From positions 992,001-1,056,000 of the forward strand of contig OY762508.1 of assembly GCA_963665975.1 (NCBI GenBank): a DNA stretch of 64,000 nt, given 5' to 3'. This document shows, in pieces, positions 11,362 to 21,073 of this stretch. Source of the DNA: G963665975 sp963665975 (GTDB lineage Bacteria > Bacteroidota > Rhodothermia > Rhodothermales > Bin80). The notes below the pieces were generated by a model. It ran no database searches, had not been told where the DNA came from, and was given only the letters and a program-made list of their open reading frames with translations. Position numbers and translations under genes: made by a program. Numbering within the stretch: the first letter of the stretch is position 1; each line of letters opens with the position of its first letter.

Positions 11362-12174
11362 ATGGGACATGATGTTGTCAATTTTGAATCCGATGTGCTC
11401 GACAGGAGCCGCACTATCCCTGTTCTGGTAGATTTTTGGGCGCCGTGGTGTGGTCCTTGCCGCGTGCTCGGACCCATACTCGAACGCCTTGCTACAGAAA
11501 GCGAAGGCCGATGGTCGCTTGCCAAGGTAAACACGGATGAGAATCCTGACGTTTCCCAATCTTTCGGCATTCGGGGTATTCCGGCCGTAAAGCTGTTCAT
11601 TGACGGCAAGGTTGTCAAAGAATTCACGGGTGCGTTGCCGGAGCCGGCGCTGCGACGGTGGCTGAAAGAGGCGTTGCCTGATGATGGCGCGCAGAATCTG
11701 GCGGAAGCGCACACACTCCTGCTGTCCGGCGACCATACCGGGGCCGAGCACATGCTCCAGGACCTGTTGGCCAGCGATCCCGACAACGCCCGCGCGCAGA
11801 TTCTCCTGGCTGGCGCCAGTGTCCTGACGCGCCCGGAAGAGGCCCTCGCACTCCTGCCAGCGTCAGATGCCGAGCCGGACCTGGTCCCTGTTGCATCGAG
11901 CGTAAGAATACTCGTGGAAGCCATTCGGTTGACGCAGGATGCCGAAGCGCTACCGGATGAGCCGGAACGGGATCGCTTTGTGGAGGCCTTGTCAGCAATC
12001 GCCGACAGGGACTACGACGGCGCCATTCTTGCTCTTATAAATGTCTTGCAGCGAAATCGATTCTACGCAAACGATGCTCCGCGCAAGGTCGGGGTCGCCC
12101 TGTTTACACTCCTGGGCGCGGAGCATCCTGTTACGCTGCGCCACCGTCGCACGTTTGATATGTGGTTGTATTAG
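11362..12174 (+). CDS. cnoX: Thioredoxin-TPR chaperedoxin (CnoX/YbbN-like)
   Basis: A 270-residue cytosolic protein. Residues 1-110 form a thioredoxin fold with active site WCGPC (Cys30, Cys33) and the cis-Pro segment GIRGIPAVKLF. The remainder is helical and repeat-like (ARAQILLAGASVL, then YDGAILALINVLQRNRFYAN), matching the TPR part of YbbN/CnoX holdase-type chaperones. Unlike E. coli CnoX, whose site is SQHC, this one keeps both cysteines and could be an active oxidoreductase. The length is close to the family's 280 or so. It is a single gene, divergent from the PD40 lipoprotein. Confidence 0.9.
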   Translation: MGHDVVNFESDVLDRSRTIPVLVDFWAPWCGPCRVLGPILERLATESEGRWSLAKVNTDENPDVSQSFGIRGIPAVKLFIDGKVVKEFTGALPEPALRRWLKEALPDDGAQNLAEAHTLLLSGDHTGAEHMLQDLLASDPDNARAQILLAGASVLTRPEEALALLPASDAEPDLVPVASSVRILVEAIRLTQDAEALPDEPERDRFVEALSAIADRDYDGAILALINVLQRNRFYANDAPRKVGVALFTLLGAEHPVTLRHRRTFDMWLY

Positions 12175-13482
12175 AGAAGCGAACTGAATTCTGAATTAGG
12201 TAGGGCGCGTCTATTGCCGTAGGCTACTTCCAATCATGCGCCAGTACATGTTCGAACAAGACTAGCCTTATGTGATAGCCTGCGATTCCAGCTACTACGT
12301 CCATGGCAGCAACTGTTGGGGGCGTGGTTCTTGTTCCAGTGATTACTGGTGTAAGTCGCTAATGCTGTCATTAATACCCATTCCCTCACTACGGCTTTCC
12401 CGCCATACACGGTCTTTGTCATAGTCGGGGGGATCGGATCATTGCCACATCGTCAACAGACAGCAAGCATCCACTAATGTCTCACGTCACCCCTCGTAGT
12501 CTTTATTATGCTTGTTATGCATAGGGTTATGCCTATTGGGAATAATTTTGAATTCCCCGTGCCATCTCTCAGTGTCCGGCTCCATCCCGTAAATTATGAA
12601 GTGATGTATGACGTAAGCCCGACTCCCACTCCGCCCTGAAAGACCAAGCCAAAGGGCCGCCATTCCTATACGGCCCTCTCGACCGCGTCAGCATGGGTCG
12701 ACCACGCCCTTGAGGTGTCACGAGGGTTAGACGACTGCTTCGTCGCGGGCAGGAATCGCGACCGGCTCTCCGATCCTGGGGTTGCTGCTCTGGGCGGAGC
12801 ATGCGGTGTCGCACCTTTTCCGCCGGCGCGACGACCCTGCCCGACGCCTTTAGACGGAACGGCTTAGTTGCGTTCATCGAATTAGACGAGGTTGAGGCGG
12901 CCAACGTGGTCGTGCGCTGATTATCCGCAAGTGTGCGCGGATGCTTATGGGCAAGCCATCTTCCCGGAACCGGCCCGGCCAGTGCCCCACTGAAATTCTC
13001 AGCGTGGTAGGTTGCTATTTGGGGAGCTGCTAAAGCGGAACAACCATGCCGGACTCGTTCGGGCCGGACAGCCTTGTCATGCTCATTGAGACCGGCGAAT
13101 TACTCGAGCCATCGTGATGGTCGGGCGCACCGATAATGGGACAGTTCAGGAGCCCGCAGACTCCTCAACGCGCACCTCGCCCCGGAGTTATCTTGTCTCA
13201 TCTGGCAACAGGGTGATCCCACAGCACCATCGAACAAGTATGTCCGTGGTCCATGGAGACCGTTGGGGATCCATTGTATTCCCACCTGAAAAGAAGGACG
13301 GGATATGAGAATGTGAGCATCTTGACATTCCATAACCTGTTGACATATATTGTCTTACACCGTGAATGAAATGATTCGCGGACAACGAGGGTATTCGACG
13401 GTACTTGCTGGCGGAACGCATATGTCTTTCGGTGGACCTTTGTCAACTCGCCAGATAGCCGTGAACCTGACCTGGATCAACA
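12175..13482. other. Long stretch without a supported gene
   Basis: About 1.3 kb with only short, mutually overlapping frames and no recognised domain. A minus-strand frame at 12569-12904 was read closely but matched no known family. No IS terminal repeats, tRNA or RNase P/tmRNA signature was seen. It may be old, decayed accessory DNA, as is found elsewhere in the window. Confidence 0.5.
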
Positions 13483-13932
13483 ATGACGCGAACCGCTATC
13501 ACCCGAACGATCAACGCTCCCGTCGAGGCGGTCTTCGAGGCTGTGGCCAACATCTCTAAATTCACGGAAGCCGTGCCGCAAATCATGCGGGTTGATTTCC
13601 TGACCGAGTCGAGGGGCGGCGTCGGGACCCGTTTCCGGGAGACGCGCAAAATGCGGGGCAGGGAAGCCTCAACCGTACTGGAGGTCACCGAGTACGTGAA
13701 AAATAAGCGCGTCCGTCTGGTGTCGGATGCTGGTGGGACGGTGTGGGATTCGCTTTTCACGGTGGCACCGGTGGGAGATGGGGAGAGTACGAGACTTGAT
13801 CTGGTGATGGAAGCGCGGCCGTATCGGTTGATGGCGCGGGTATTCGTGCCGCTGATGAGGGGGGTGGTGGCTAAGGCGGTGGCAGAAGATATGGATGCGG
13901 TGAAGGGGTGGGTGGAGGGGAGGCAAGAGTAG
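13483..13932 (+). CDS. SRPBCC (START-like) family protein
   Basis: A 149-residue small ligand-binding-fold protein. Seen: ITRTINAPVEAVFEAVANIS at the N-terminus, the classic opening of polyketide-cyclase/SRPBCC proteins, then alternating strands (RVDFLTESRGGVGTRFRETR; STRLDLVMEARPYRL) and a C-terminal helix with KAVAEDMDAVKGWVEG. These proteins bind hydrophobic ligands in a central cavity; the ligand is unknown. The gene is isolated, with more than 1 kb of gene-free DNA on each side. Confidence 0.85.
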   Translation: MTRTAITRTINAPVEAVFEAVANISKFTEAVPQIMRVDFLTESRGGVGTRFRETRKMRGREASTVLEVTEYVKNKRVRLVSDAGGTVWDSLFTVAPVGDGESTRLDLVMEARPYRLMARVFVPLMRGVVAKAVAEDMDAVKGWVEGRQE

Positions 13933-14236
13933 ACGGAGAGCGGAGGCCCAGACGCCTCCGGAGTCTTCCGGCGGATATCGCCGCTTGCCGTGGTCGGGGA
14001 AGACCGGACCTTCGTCTTCGATGGCTGCTGGGTGCACACGTCTCAGACCACACCGGGCGACACTGACAAGCAACGTGCTGACGATCGCTGACCGGTTCTT
14101 TCGGCGGACGAGCGGTCAATGCTTCGGACATTCTGGGTCTGCGGTAGCTCGAAGTGATCGAGAGCTGGCTGGGGATCCCCAACTCCGTGGAGTTGCCGGA
14201 CGCGCTGGAGGGGTAGAAGGCTGACTTGATACATGT

Positions 14237-14266
14237 CTGAACTTCATAGTACTTGAGTACAGATAC
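14237..14266 (+). repeat. Dispersed 30-base repeat, copy 1
   Basis: Matches 59178-59207 at 28 of 30 positions (differences at the 16th and 23rd bases). Similarity stops after ...CAGATAC, where the other copy completes a perfect hairpin and this one does not. It shows that IS1634-related sequence, or a shared hairpin site, once lay here. Confidence 0.7.
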
Positions 14267-14420
14267 GTAGCGATGATGGATGCCCAAAGACGCACTTCCT
14301 TTGCATACTGTCCTTGAAGAAGGACCCCTTCCCCGACGATCCCGGTGGGGACCCGGGTTTCCCAGGGCCCCAGGACAGATCTGTGCGGGCCCGTTAAGGC
14401 ACACGGCTTGTTTGAAAAAC

Positions 14421-14466
14421 AAAATCAAGCCGTACTGCTCCAACCCTGTAGAATCGGCTTGATTTT
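14421..14466 (-). terminator. Hairpin with T-tract on the minus strand
   Basis: A perfect 12-base inverted repeat (AAAATCAAGCCG / CGGCTTGATTTT) with a 22-base loop. Read on the minus strand the second arm runs into GATTTTGTTTTTC, a good Rho-independent terminator. No intact minus-strand gene lies upstream of it, so it may be left over from a lost gene. Confidence 0.55.
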
Positions 14467-15046
14467 ACAGGTCGTGTAGCGCCGATGCGCGTGACGGCAA
14501 ATCGATGGTTCAGCCACGGGTGTTGGAACGTGAGTTTGGGTCAATACTTCGTGGTGAGGACGTAGATGCGTTCCCATGGCGTGCGACCCTTCTGGGATCG
14601 CCACCGGAGTACTTGACGCCATGTCCAGGTACGGCGTTCGTAGCAGCATTGGATGTACCGCATGCTCGTGGGAGCGGCACCGTAGTGCGGCCATCCATTG
14701 AACACGTGTCCCGCCATCGTCCCGAGCGGCGTAAGTTCCTCTCTGATCCGAGCATTGGAGCAGGTTCCGACTCCTTGAACAACAGAGGAGGTTGGCTACC
14801 TGTGCCGTGGCCACACCATCTATTGGCGGTGTGGAGCAGAGCACCGTCTGGGAAGCCGCACCGTTGGCGCTGTCTTCCTCTCAACGACCATTCGGACGGC
14901 CATGCAGGCCTTGCCGCCCCTCACATCGTAATCAATCCACCGAAAGTGATATTTTCTGGCAATCACTAACCGGGTCGACCGTTGTTAGGTGGGATTTGCA
15001 CCCTCCAGGAAGGCGCGCCTTTCCACGGCGAACGCAAGAGGCTTCT

Positions 15047-17308
15047 ATGACACGTTACCGACTGCTGATCGGGCCGTACGCCCTGCTGGTGTTGGCCGCA
15101 GCCCTGACCCAGGGATGCGGAGACGGCGACCGCCTCATCGCGCCGACGCCAGACTCACCTAGCCCCACGATGGTTTCGGCAAGCCCGGCCATGCCTGAGT
15201 TTTCTGCGCTGGGTGCAACTGTCCAGTTGGCGGCGGAGGTGCGCAACCAGAGTGGCAGCGATCTGGCCGGGGCCGCAGTTGCATGGACGAGCGGTGCCGG
15301 CTCCGTGGCGCCCGTGAGCTCCTCCGGACGTGTGACCGCGGTGGGTAACGTAACAGCGGCGATCACGGCGACTGCCGGATCGGCGTCAGGATCTGCGGCA
15401 ATCAGAGTTTCCGAATTCACTCGGCTACTGCAACAGTTCATCGACGTGTACGGCATTGGGGCTGCCGCACTGGGCATCATGAATCAGGGCGTGATTGTAT
15501 ACCACGAAGCGGTCGGTCACATGGATGCGCAGCGCCAGGTACCGGTAGAGCGGGACATCATGATGAGGCTCGCGAGCATCACCAAACCCATCACCGCTGC
15601 CGCGATCCATAAGCTCGTGAGCGATGGGATGCTGGCTTTGGATGACCGTGTCTTCGATATAGGGCAACCCGGAGGCGGGCTGCTGCAGATTAGCCCATTT
15701 CCCCAACTTGGTGATGTGCGGCTGGCCCAGGTCACCATCCAGCACCTGCTCAGGCATCAGGGAGGTTGGGACCGCGAGGTCGCGGGGGACCTCGCATTCC
15801 GGGAGATCGAGATCGCAGCAGCACTGTCGGTCGCGAGTCCGCCGGGACGAGAAAACACCGTACGCTTCATCTTGGGCCAGCCCCTCCAGTTCATCCCCGG
15901 CTCACAGCGCGCGTACTCGAATATCGGATACCTAATTCTCGGCCTCGTCATTGAAAAAGTGTCAGGAAAGGATTACATGACCTATGTGCATGAGAGCATC
16001 ATCGATCCGCTCAGCATTGCTCGCGACGACCTTATTCAAGGCCGTACTTTCCCGGAGGATCGAAGCGACCGCGAGCCTTGGTACGATGGTGTGTCTAAAT
16101 GCAGGAACGTTTTCGACCCGTCGGGGCCGTCGGTTTGGTGCCCGGAAGGAGGGTGGGACCACGAGGCCAAGATCGCCCATGGTGGTCTGGTCGCGTCCAC
16201 TCGGGCGATATTGGCGTTTCTTGATGCCTACGTGGTCTTTGGCAACAACATCGGTCGCCAGCGCGGAGGTGGAGAGGGGCCTAACTGGTGGGCGTACCAC
16301 ACGGGAAGCCTTCGCGGCACTAACACGCTAGCCTTCCAACGCGGGAATGGGATCAGCTACGTCGTTCTCTTCAATCGCCGCCGCCCATCATCGTCGGATC
16401 CTAGTTACGTAGGGTTGATTAGGGAGATCATTGAAGACCTGCTGGCAGACTATACTCCGGTACGATTTGAAGATGGGATCGAAGATCTGACCTTCACGGA
16501 GGGTGCGCCATTACCGACCCTCGTCCTTCCCGAAGCATCTGGAGGCCTACCGCCGTACACGTTCACGCTGGAGCCGGCGTTGCCGGCGGGCCTCGTCTTT
16601 GAGGAGGCCACCCGGACGATCATTGGCATCCCGACGGAGGCTGTCGCCGCTGCATCCTATACCTATTCCGCTGCGGGCAATCTCGGATCTTCGGCGGGTA
16701 TCACGTTCACCCTTGCGGTGGCAGCAGCGGTATCGTTTGAAGAAGTAGTGGCCGACCAGTCCTATCCGCACACCCATCCCATTGCACCCTTGGTGTTACC
16801 CGCAGCCACCGGAGGCGTGGCGCCTGTCAACTATACGCTAACCCCGACGCTGCCAATAGGATTGAGCTTTGATCCCTCAACACGCACAATCAGCGGGACG
16901 CCGACGGCAGTCACAGTCACCCCCGAGTCCTACACGTACAAGGCAACCGACGTGAACGGGTCTGCGGACAGTGTGCATTTCAATATTGACGTGTATACTC
17001 CGGTGGCCGCTGAGCACGAGACATTGCCGCAATCCTTCGCAGTGCGCGGCAACTATCCAAATCCGTTTCAACAATCGACACGTCTGGTGTTTGATCTTCC
17101 CTGGCCGGCGCGTGTGACGGTCGAGGTGTTGGACCTGACGGGCAGGCGCGTGCTTACGGTGTCTACGGAGAGCCTGGCCGCCGGATGGGAGCACAGCATT
17201 GAGCTGAGCGGAGCGACGCTTTCTTCGGGACTGTACCTGTACCACCTGATTGTGGCATCGCCCGAGGGCAGTTTAACACATATGGGCCGCTTCGTGCGCA
17301 TTCGGTAA
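15047..17308 (+). CDS. Serine hydrolase (beta-lactamase class C type) with Ig-like domains and T9SS tail
   Basis: A 753-residue surface or secreted protein. The start is the ATG opening MTRYRLLIGPYALLV; it gives a signal peptide with lipobox LTQGC (Cys24). Order: BIG2-like Ig domain (about 45-120), class C beta-lactamase/esterase domain (about 130-475) with catalytic SITK, YSN and an HTG in place of KTG, two He_PIG-type Ig domains (about 480-655, each ending in a GIPT/GTPT motif), then a type IX sorting domain (GNYPNPFQQSTRLVF to the final FVRIR). Carrying both a lipobox and a T9SS tail is odd. Likely a cell-surface esterase or peptidase; substrate unknown. Confidence 0.87.
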   Translation: MTRYRLLIGPYALLVLAAALTQGCGDGDRLIAPTPDSPSPTMVSASPAMPEFSALGATVQLAAEVRNQSGSDLAGAAVAWTSGAGSVAPVSSSGRVTAVGNVTAAITATAGSASGSAAIRVSEFTRLLQQFIDVYGIGAAALGIMNQGVIVYHEAVGHMDAQRQVPVERDIMMRLASITKPITAAAIHKLVSDGMLALDDRVFDIGQPGGGLLQISPFPQLGDVRLAQVTIQHLLRHQGGWDREVAGDLAFREIEIAAALSVASPPGRENTVRFILGQPLQFIPGSQRAYSNIGYLILGLVIEKVSGKDYMTYVHESIIDPLSIARDDLIQGRTFPEDRSDREPWYDGVSKCRNVFDPSGPSVWCPEGGWDHEAKIAHGGLVASTRAILAFLDAYVVFGNNIGRQRGGGEGPNWWAYHTGSLRGTNTLAFQRGNGISYVVLFNRRRPSSSDPSYVGLIREIIEDLLADYTPVRFEDGIEDLTFTEGAPLPTLVLPEASGGLPPYTFTLEPALPAGLVFEEATRTIIGIPTEAVAAASYTYSAAGNLGSSAGITFTLAVAAAVSFEEVVADQSYPHTHPIAPLVLPAATGGVAPVNYTLTPTLPIGLSFDPSTRTISGTPTAVTVTPESYTYKATDVNGSADSVHFNIDVYTPVAAEHETLPQSFAVRGNYPNPFQQSTRLVFDLPWPARVTVEVLDLTGRRVLTVSTESLAAGWEHSIELSGATLSSGLYLYHLIVASPEGSLTHMGRFVRIR

Positions 17309-17520
17309 GGGATGCCCCCGCGGACACGCCGCAATCACGATTGCCCATGGCGTGACGGCCCACGTCCGGGCCAATACCGAATTCGTCGCGCACGCCCCGC
17401 CTACGTGCGACAGGTTCAAAACGGGTGCTGCATTGCACCCAACGCACAGTTTCGCATACGTGACTACTGTTTAGTCTGATGAATCCGCACGCTCATACCG
17501 ACAGAGTGCCAGCACGTAAG

Positions 17521-17565
17521 TCCTGACTTTGAGTGCGTCGTGGAAAGGCGCGCTCAAAGTCAGGA
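17521..17565. terminator. Hairpin between convergent genes
   Basis: A 17-base stem (one G:T wobble) starting TCCTGACTTTGAG and closing CTCAAAGTCAGGA around an 11-base loop. It lies 213 bases after the serine hydrolase and 23 bases beyond the minus-strand aldolase stop, where a bidirectional terminator is expected. There is no T-tract. Confidence 0.5.
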
Positions 17566-17587
17566 ATCGGTCGCGATGCCTGCTACA

Positions 17588-19765
17588 TCAGCGCAGGAAG
17601 GCATCCCGAAGGCCTCCGTCCACGGTAACGATTTGCCCTGTCGTCTTGCCCAACCGCTCCCCTACCAGCAGAAATATTGCTTCAGCCTGGTCATTGGTGG
17701 AAATGGGGCGCTCAAGGAGCGTGCGCTGCGCATAGAATTCCGCCAGTCGATCGCGGAGCGTTTCCGTGTCCTCGTCTTCCGTGCACTCCAGTCCGTACTT
17801 GGCGAGGGACGCCAGCACGCGATGGCGCGGAAACATGCTGCTGCCCGCCAGGACGGTCGCCGGGGCGAGTCCGTTAACCCGAACCCGCGGCGCCAGCGCC
17901 ACAGCGAGCTCATGAACAAGATGGTTGGCTGCGGCCTTGCTCGTATCATACGCAAAGCTTCCTTTCTTCGGGACCACCGCATTTACGCTCGTGGTGAGCA
18001 CCATGCTGCCGGAAAGTCCCTGAGCATGCCAGATCTGCGCAGCCACATCGGCTACCAGGAAGGGGCCTGTCACATTGACCGCGAACGTCTTCTCCCATGC
18101 CGTATCCGGCACGAACCCGTCGGCATCCGGGCTTATGAAAAGGCCGGCGGTTACGACAACATGATCCAGGCCACCAAAGGCCAGCACGACGGTATCCAGC
18201 GCACCGGCAATGGACGACCTGTCCGTGATGTCACAACCCACGCCAATGATGTCGCCACATCTGGAAACTCCCGATCCGGCCACGCCTATACCCATTCCGA
18301 TCCGGCTGGTGATGGTGTCCTCCACCTGGATTGCTGCCTGTGCGTCCAGATCCACGGCCGCGACCTGGGCCCCTGCCCCAATAAGCCGATCCACCACCTC
18401 CCGGCCAATGCCACTGGCACCGCCAATAACGGCCACAATCCTCCTTGACAGTTCCTTTTCCGGCGGCATGCGGCGAAGCTTCGCCTCCTCCAGTTGCCAA
18501 TACTCGATATCGAACGCCTCCTGCCGAGGCAACGCCGTGTACGTATCTATCCCCTCTGCTCCGCGCATCACCGCAACGGCGGCCTTGTAGAACTCTGCCG
18601 TTACGCGGCTCTCGCTCTTGTTCTTGCCCCATGTGATCATACCCAGTCCGGGCGCCAACACCACCGTCGGCCAGGCCACACGCATCGCTGGCGAGTCCAC
18701 ATGCCTGTGGGCCTCGTAGTATGCGGCGTAGTCCTGTTGGTACTTCTCCAGGCCTTGCTCCAGCGTCGCCTTCAGCGTCTCTATGTCGTCCTGCTGAGGA
18801 TTCCAGTCCACATATAGCGGCTTGATCTTGGTGCGCAGAAAATGATCGGGGCATGAAGTACCCAACGCTGCCAGGCGTGGAGCATCTGCTCCGTTGACGA
18901 ATGCCAGGATGTCCTCATCCGTCTCAACGGTTCCCACGAACCGCTTCTCGCGGCTGATGCGGCCTCGGAGCCACGGCAGTATGGTTGCCAGAATCTCTTC
19001 TCGCTCTAGCTCCGGTATCGTCGCATGGATTGCCCCGCCGAAATCATAGGGATGCGCGTTCACATACTCGGCGGCGCGGTCTATCAGCGACAGGGTCAGG
19101 AGATAGCACTCTCTGTCATCATTGGCCCAGTTGATAAGGCCATGGCCACCGAGCAGCACGCCTTTGGCCTCTGGAAATCGGCGGCAGATGTCCTGAAGCT
19201 TGAGGCCTAGCTCAAATCCGGGCCGCTGCCAGTCTACCCATACCACTTCATCGCCGTAGACTTCGCGCGTCAGCTCCTCCCCACGCCGCGCCGTCGCGAG
19301 CGCGATACATGCCACCGGATGGGTATGGTCGACATGTTTGTACGGGACAAAGGCATGCAGTGGCGTGTCAATAGACGGAGCGCGAGGGTTCAGGTTATAC
19401 GTGCAGTGCGGGTAGTATCCGATCATCCGGTCTTCGGCCGGCGTCTTCGGGCCGCGGTCCTCCATCTGCAAGTAGAGGTCCTTCAGTACCATCAGCTTTT
19501 CCTGGTACAGCGAGGCAAAGTTGGCCCGCCCTGCCGTACGCAGGTCACCTCCGGATCCTTTTACCCAGAGAATATCGGCCAGCGCTCCGGTGAGCGGATC
19601 CGGCTCGCGTAACTTGGAGGAGGTATTACCGCCACCCGTATTGACAATGCGCCAGTCCTGGCCCAACAGGTTGGAGCGGTATACAAGCCGGCCCAAGCCA
19701 TCCAGGCCATCGGTGGCGGCCTCTTTCCAAAGATCTTGTACGTGTTTGAAATCTGGAGTACGCAT
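17588..19765 (-). CDS. Bifunctional class II aldolase / short-chain dehydrogenase (RhaD type)
   Basis: A 725-residue fusion in deoxysugar catabolism: the aldolase half splits L-rhamnulose- or L-fuculose-1-phosphate to dihydroxyacetone phosphate and L-lactaldehyde, and the dehydrogenase half probably oxidises lactaldehyde. Start chosen at MRTPDFKHVQDLW. Aldolase: NTGGGNTSSKL, zinc ligands in VDHTHPVACIAL and GGHGLINWAN. SDR domain from about residue 440: VIGGASGIGREVV Rossmann motif and catalytic Tyr/Lys in SFAYDTSKAAANHL. The length fits the RhaD/AldH family (about 700). It is the last gene of the operon with permease, kinase and isomerase. Confidence 0.9.
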   Translation of the reverse strand: MRTPDFKHVQDLWKEAATDGLDGLGRLVYRSNLLGQDWRIVNTGGGNTSSKLREPDPLTGALADILWVKGSGGDLRTAGRANFASLYQEKLMVLKDLYLQMEDRGPKTPAEDRMIGYYPHCTYNLNPRAPSIDTPLHAFVPYKHVDHTHPVACIALATARRGEELTREVYGDEVVWVDWQRPGFELGLKLQDICRRFPEAKGVLLGGHGLINWANDDRECYLLTLSLIDRAAEYVNAHPYDFGGAIHATIPELEREEILATILPWLRGRISREKRFVGTVETDEDILAFVNGADAPRLAALGTSCPDHFLRTKIKPLYVDWNPQQDDIETLKATLEQGLEKYQQDYAAYYEAHRHVDSPAMRVAWPTVVLAPGLGMITWGKNKSESRVTAEFYKAAVAVMRGAEGIDTYTALPRQEAFDIEYWQLEEAKLRRMPPEKELSRRIVAVIGGASGIGREVVDRLIGAGAQVAAVDLDAQAAIQVEDTITSRIGMGIGVAGSGVSRCGDIIGVGCDITDRSSIAGALDTVVLAFGGLDHVVVTAGLFISPDADGFVPDTAWEKTFAVNVTGPFLVADVAAQIWHAQGLSGSMVLTTSVNAVVPKKGSFAYDTSKAAANHLVHELAVALAPRVRVNGLAPATVLAGSSMFPRHRVLASLAKYGLECTEDEDTETLRDRLAEFYAQRTLLERPISTNDQAEAIFLLVGERLGKTTGQIVTVDGGLRDAFLR

Positions 19766-19799
19766 AGTAATCACGGTGAGAACAGATGTCACAAACCAG

Positions 19800-21071
19800 C
19801 TAATCAACTGGGCGCAGCTTGTGTGTGGTCAATCCATAATAGAGCACAACCATAAAGCAAGCTAGCGGTACCAGGAAGGCTACATGAATTCCCTGCGCAT
19901 CTGAAATCCATCCCTGTACCGCGGTCAGGATGGCGCCGCCAAGGATGGCCATGATCAGACCCGATGCCCCAATCTTGGTATCCTCGCCGAGGTCGCGAAT
20001 CGCGAGGCCATAAATCGTGGGGAACATCAGCGACATACACCCCGAGATTCCCACCAACGCAACAGCGCCTACGTAGCCTCCGATCAGCACCACAACAACT
20101 GTCAAGACGGCTCCCAAGGCCGCCATCACCCAAAGCAGGACGTTAGGCTGAAAATATTTCATGAGCGCCGTAAACACGAAGCGAGACGCAGAGAACAGCA
20201 AAATCGAGGCCAGATAATAGTTGGACGCTCCCACTTCGTTCAATCCCAGATCATTCATGATATATCGGATCGTAAAGGACCACACACCAATCTGGGCGCC
20301 GATATAGAAGAATTGGGCGACTACTCCCCACACGTAATGCCTCCTGCGAAAGAGTCTTCGAACCGTCGGCCCAAGATTAAGAGACCGTTCGGCATCCATC
20401 GCGCGCGGGAAACGCGTGCATGCAATGGCCAGCCATACCACGCCGATCAGAACGGCGACAGTGACGTAGGGCCCCATCACCGCTGTGAGCTCCGCCTCCT
20501 GAATTCTCAGTAATTCGTCCGGCGCCATTTGGGCCCGCTCCGCGTCCGTTGCCGAGTGTAGGTTGGACAGGATGAATTCGCGCCCGATCAGGATACCTGT
20601 AATGGATCCGAGCGGATTGAACGACTGCGCCAGATTCAGCCGACGCGTCGCCGTCTCCTCCGGCCCCATCACGATGGCGTACGGATTAGCACTGGTTTCC
20701 AGAATGGACAATCCGCCTGCCAGGATGAACAGCGCGACCAAGAAATGCCCATACTGCATGGTTTGACTTGCCGGGTAGAATAGCAGCGCCCCCATGGCAA
20801 ACATTCCCAGGCCGAGCAATACGCCCGACTTATACGTGAACCTGCGGATAAACATGGCCGCCGGAAGGGCCAAGCAGAAATACGAACCATAAAACGCCAC
20901 CTGAATCCAGGACGTCTGGAAGTCCGTCATGCTCATGATTCGCTTGAACGTGGCCAGAAGCACGTCCGTCATGTTGTTCGCTATTCCCCAGAGCGCGAAC
21001 AGACTCGTAAGCAGGATAAAGGGAATCAGCACCTGCTTCGGCACCACTACGTGTCGAGACTCACCTGTCAT
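19800..21071 (-). CDS. fucP: L-fucose:H+ symporter-like MFS permease
   Basis: A 423-residue inner-membrane sugar permease. Start chosen at MTGESRHVVVPKQ, 2 bases after the kinase stop codon; a longer frame would add 53 polar residues overlapping the kinase. Seen: IPFILLTSLFALWGIANNMT, the hallmark opening of FucP-type transporters, and about twelve membrane segments, including SILETSANPYAIVMGPEETA and LVGISGCMSLMFPTIYGLAI, typical of FucP/GluP. It probably brings L-fucose or a related deoxysugar into the cell for the isomerase and kinase next to it. Confidence 0.9.
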   Translation of the reverse strand: MTGESRHVVVPKQVLIPFILLTSLFALWGIANNMTDVLLATFKRIMSMTDFQTSWIQVAFYGSYFCLALPAAMFIRRFTYKSGVLLGLGMFAMGALLFYPASQTMQYGHFLVALFILAGGLSILETSANPYAIVMGPEETATRRLNLAQSFNPLGSITGILIGREFILSNLHSATDAERAQMAPDELLRIQEAELTAVMGPYVTVAVLIGVVWLAIACTRFPRAMDAERSLNLGPTVRRLFRRRHYVWGVVAQFFYIGAQIGVWSFTIRYIMNDLGLNEVGASNYYLASILLFSASRFVFTALMKYFQPNVLLWVMAALGAVLTVVVVLIGGYVGAVALVGISGCMSLMFPTIYGLAIRDLGEDTKIGASGLIMAILGGAILTAVQGWISDAQGIHVAFLVPLACFMVVLYYGLTTHKLRPVD

Positions 21072-21073
21072 GC

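Larger units (their letters stand above)
13933..15046. other. Gene-free region with a hairpin and a dispersed repeat
   Basis: About 1.1 kb without a supported gene. It contains a 30-base sequence (14237-14266) shared with the IS1634 remnant at 59.18 kb, and a strong hairpin at 14421-14466. Frames of 110-190 codons occur on the minus strand but overlap each other and show no domain. Decayed mobile DNA is the likeliest explanation. Confidence 0.5.

Noticed and set aside
12569..12904. Minus-strand frame suspected to be a transposase piece
   Set aside because: Read in several frames without matching any transposase family I can recognise.
13871..14443. A 190-codon minus-strand frame
   Set aside because: Overlaps the 3' end of the SRPBCC gene, ends in a low-complexity Pro/Ser run, and shows no domain.
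14510..14884. Overlapping frames of 110-155 codons on both strands
   Set aside because: Mutually overlapping, with no start signals or domains; probably chance frames in GC-rich DNA.
17540..18448. A 302-codon plus-strand frame
   Set aside because: Antisense to the dehydrogenase domain with its intact Rossmann and YxxxK motifs.
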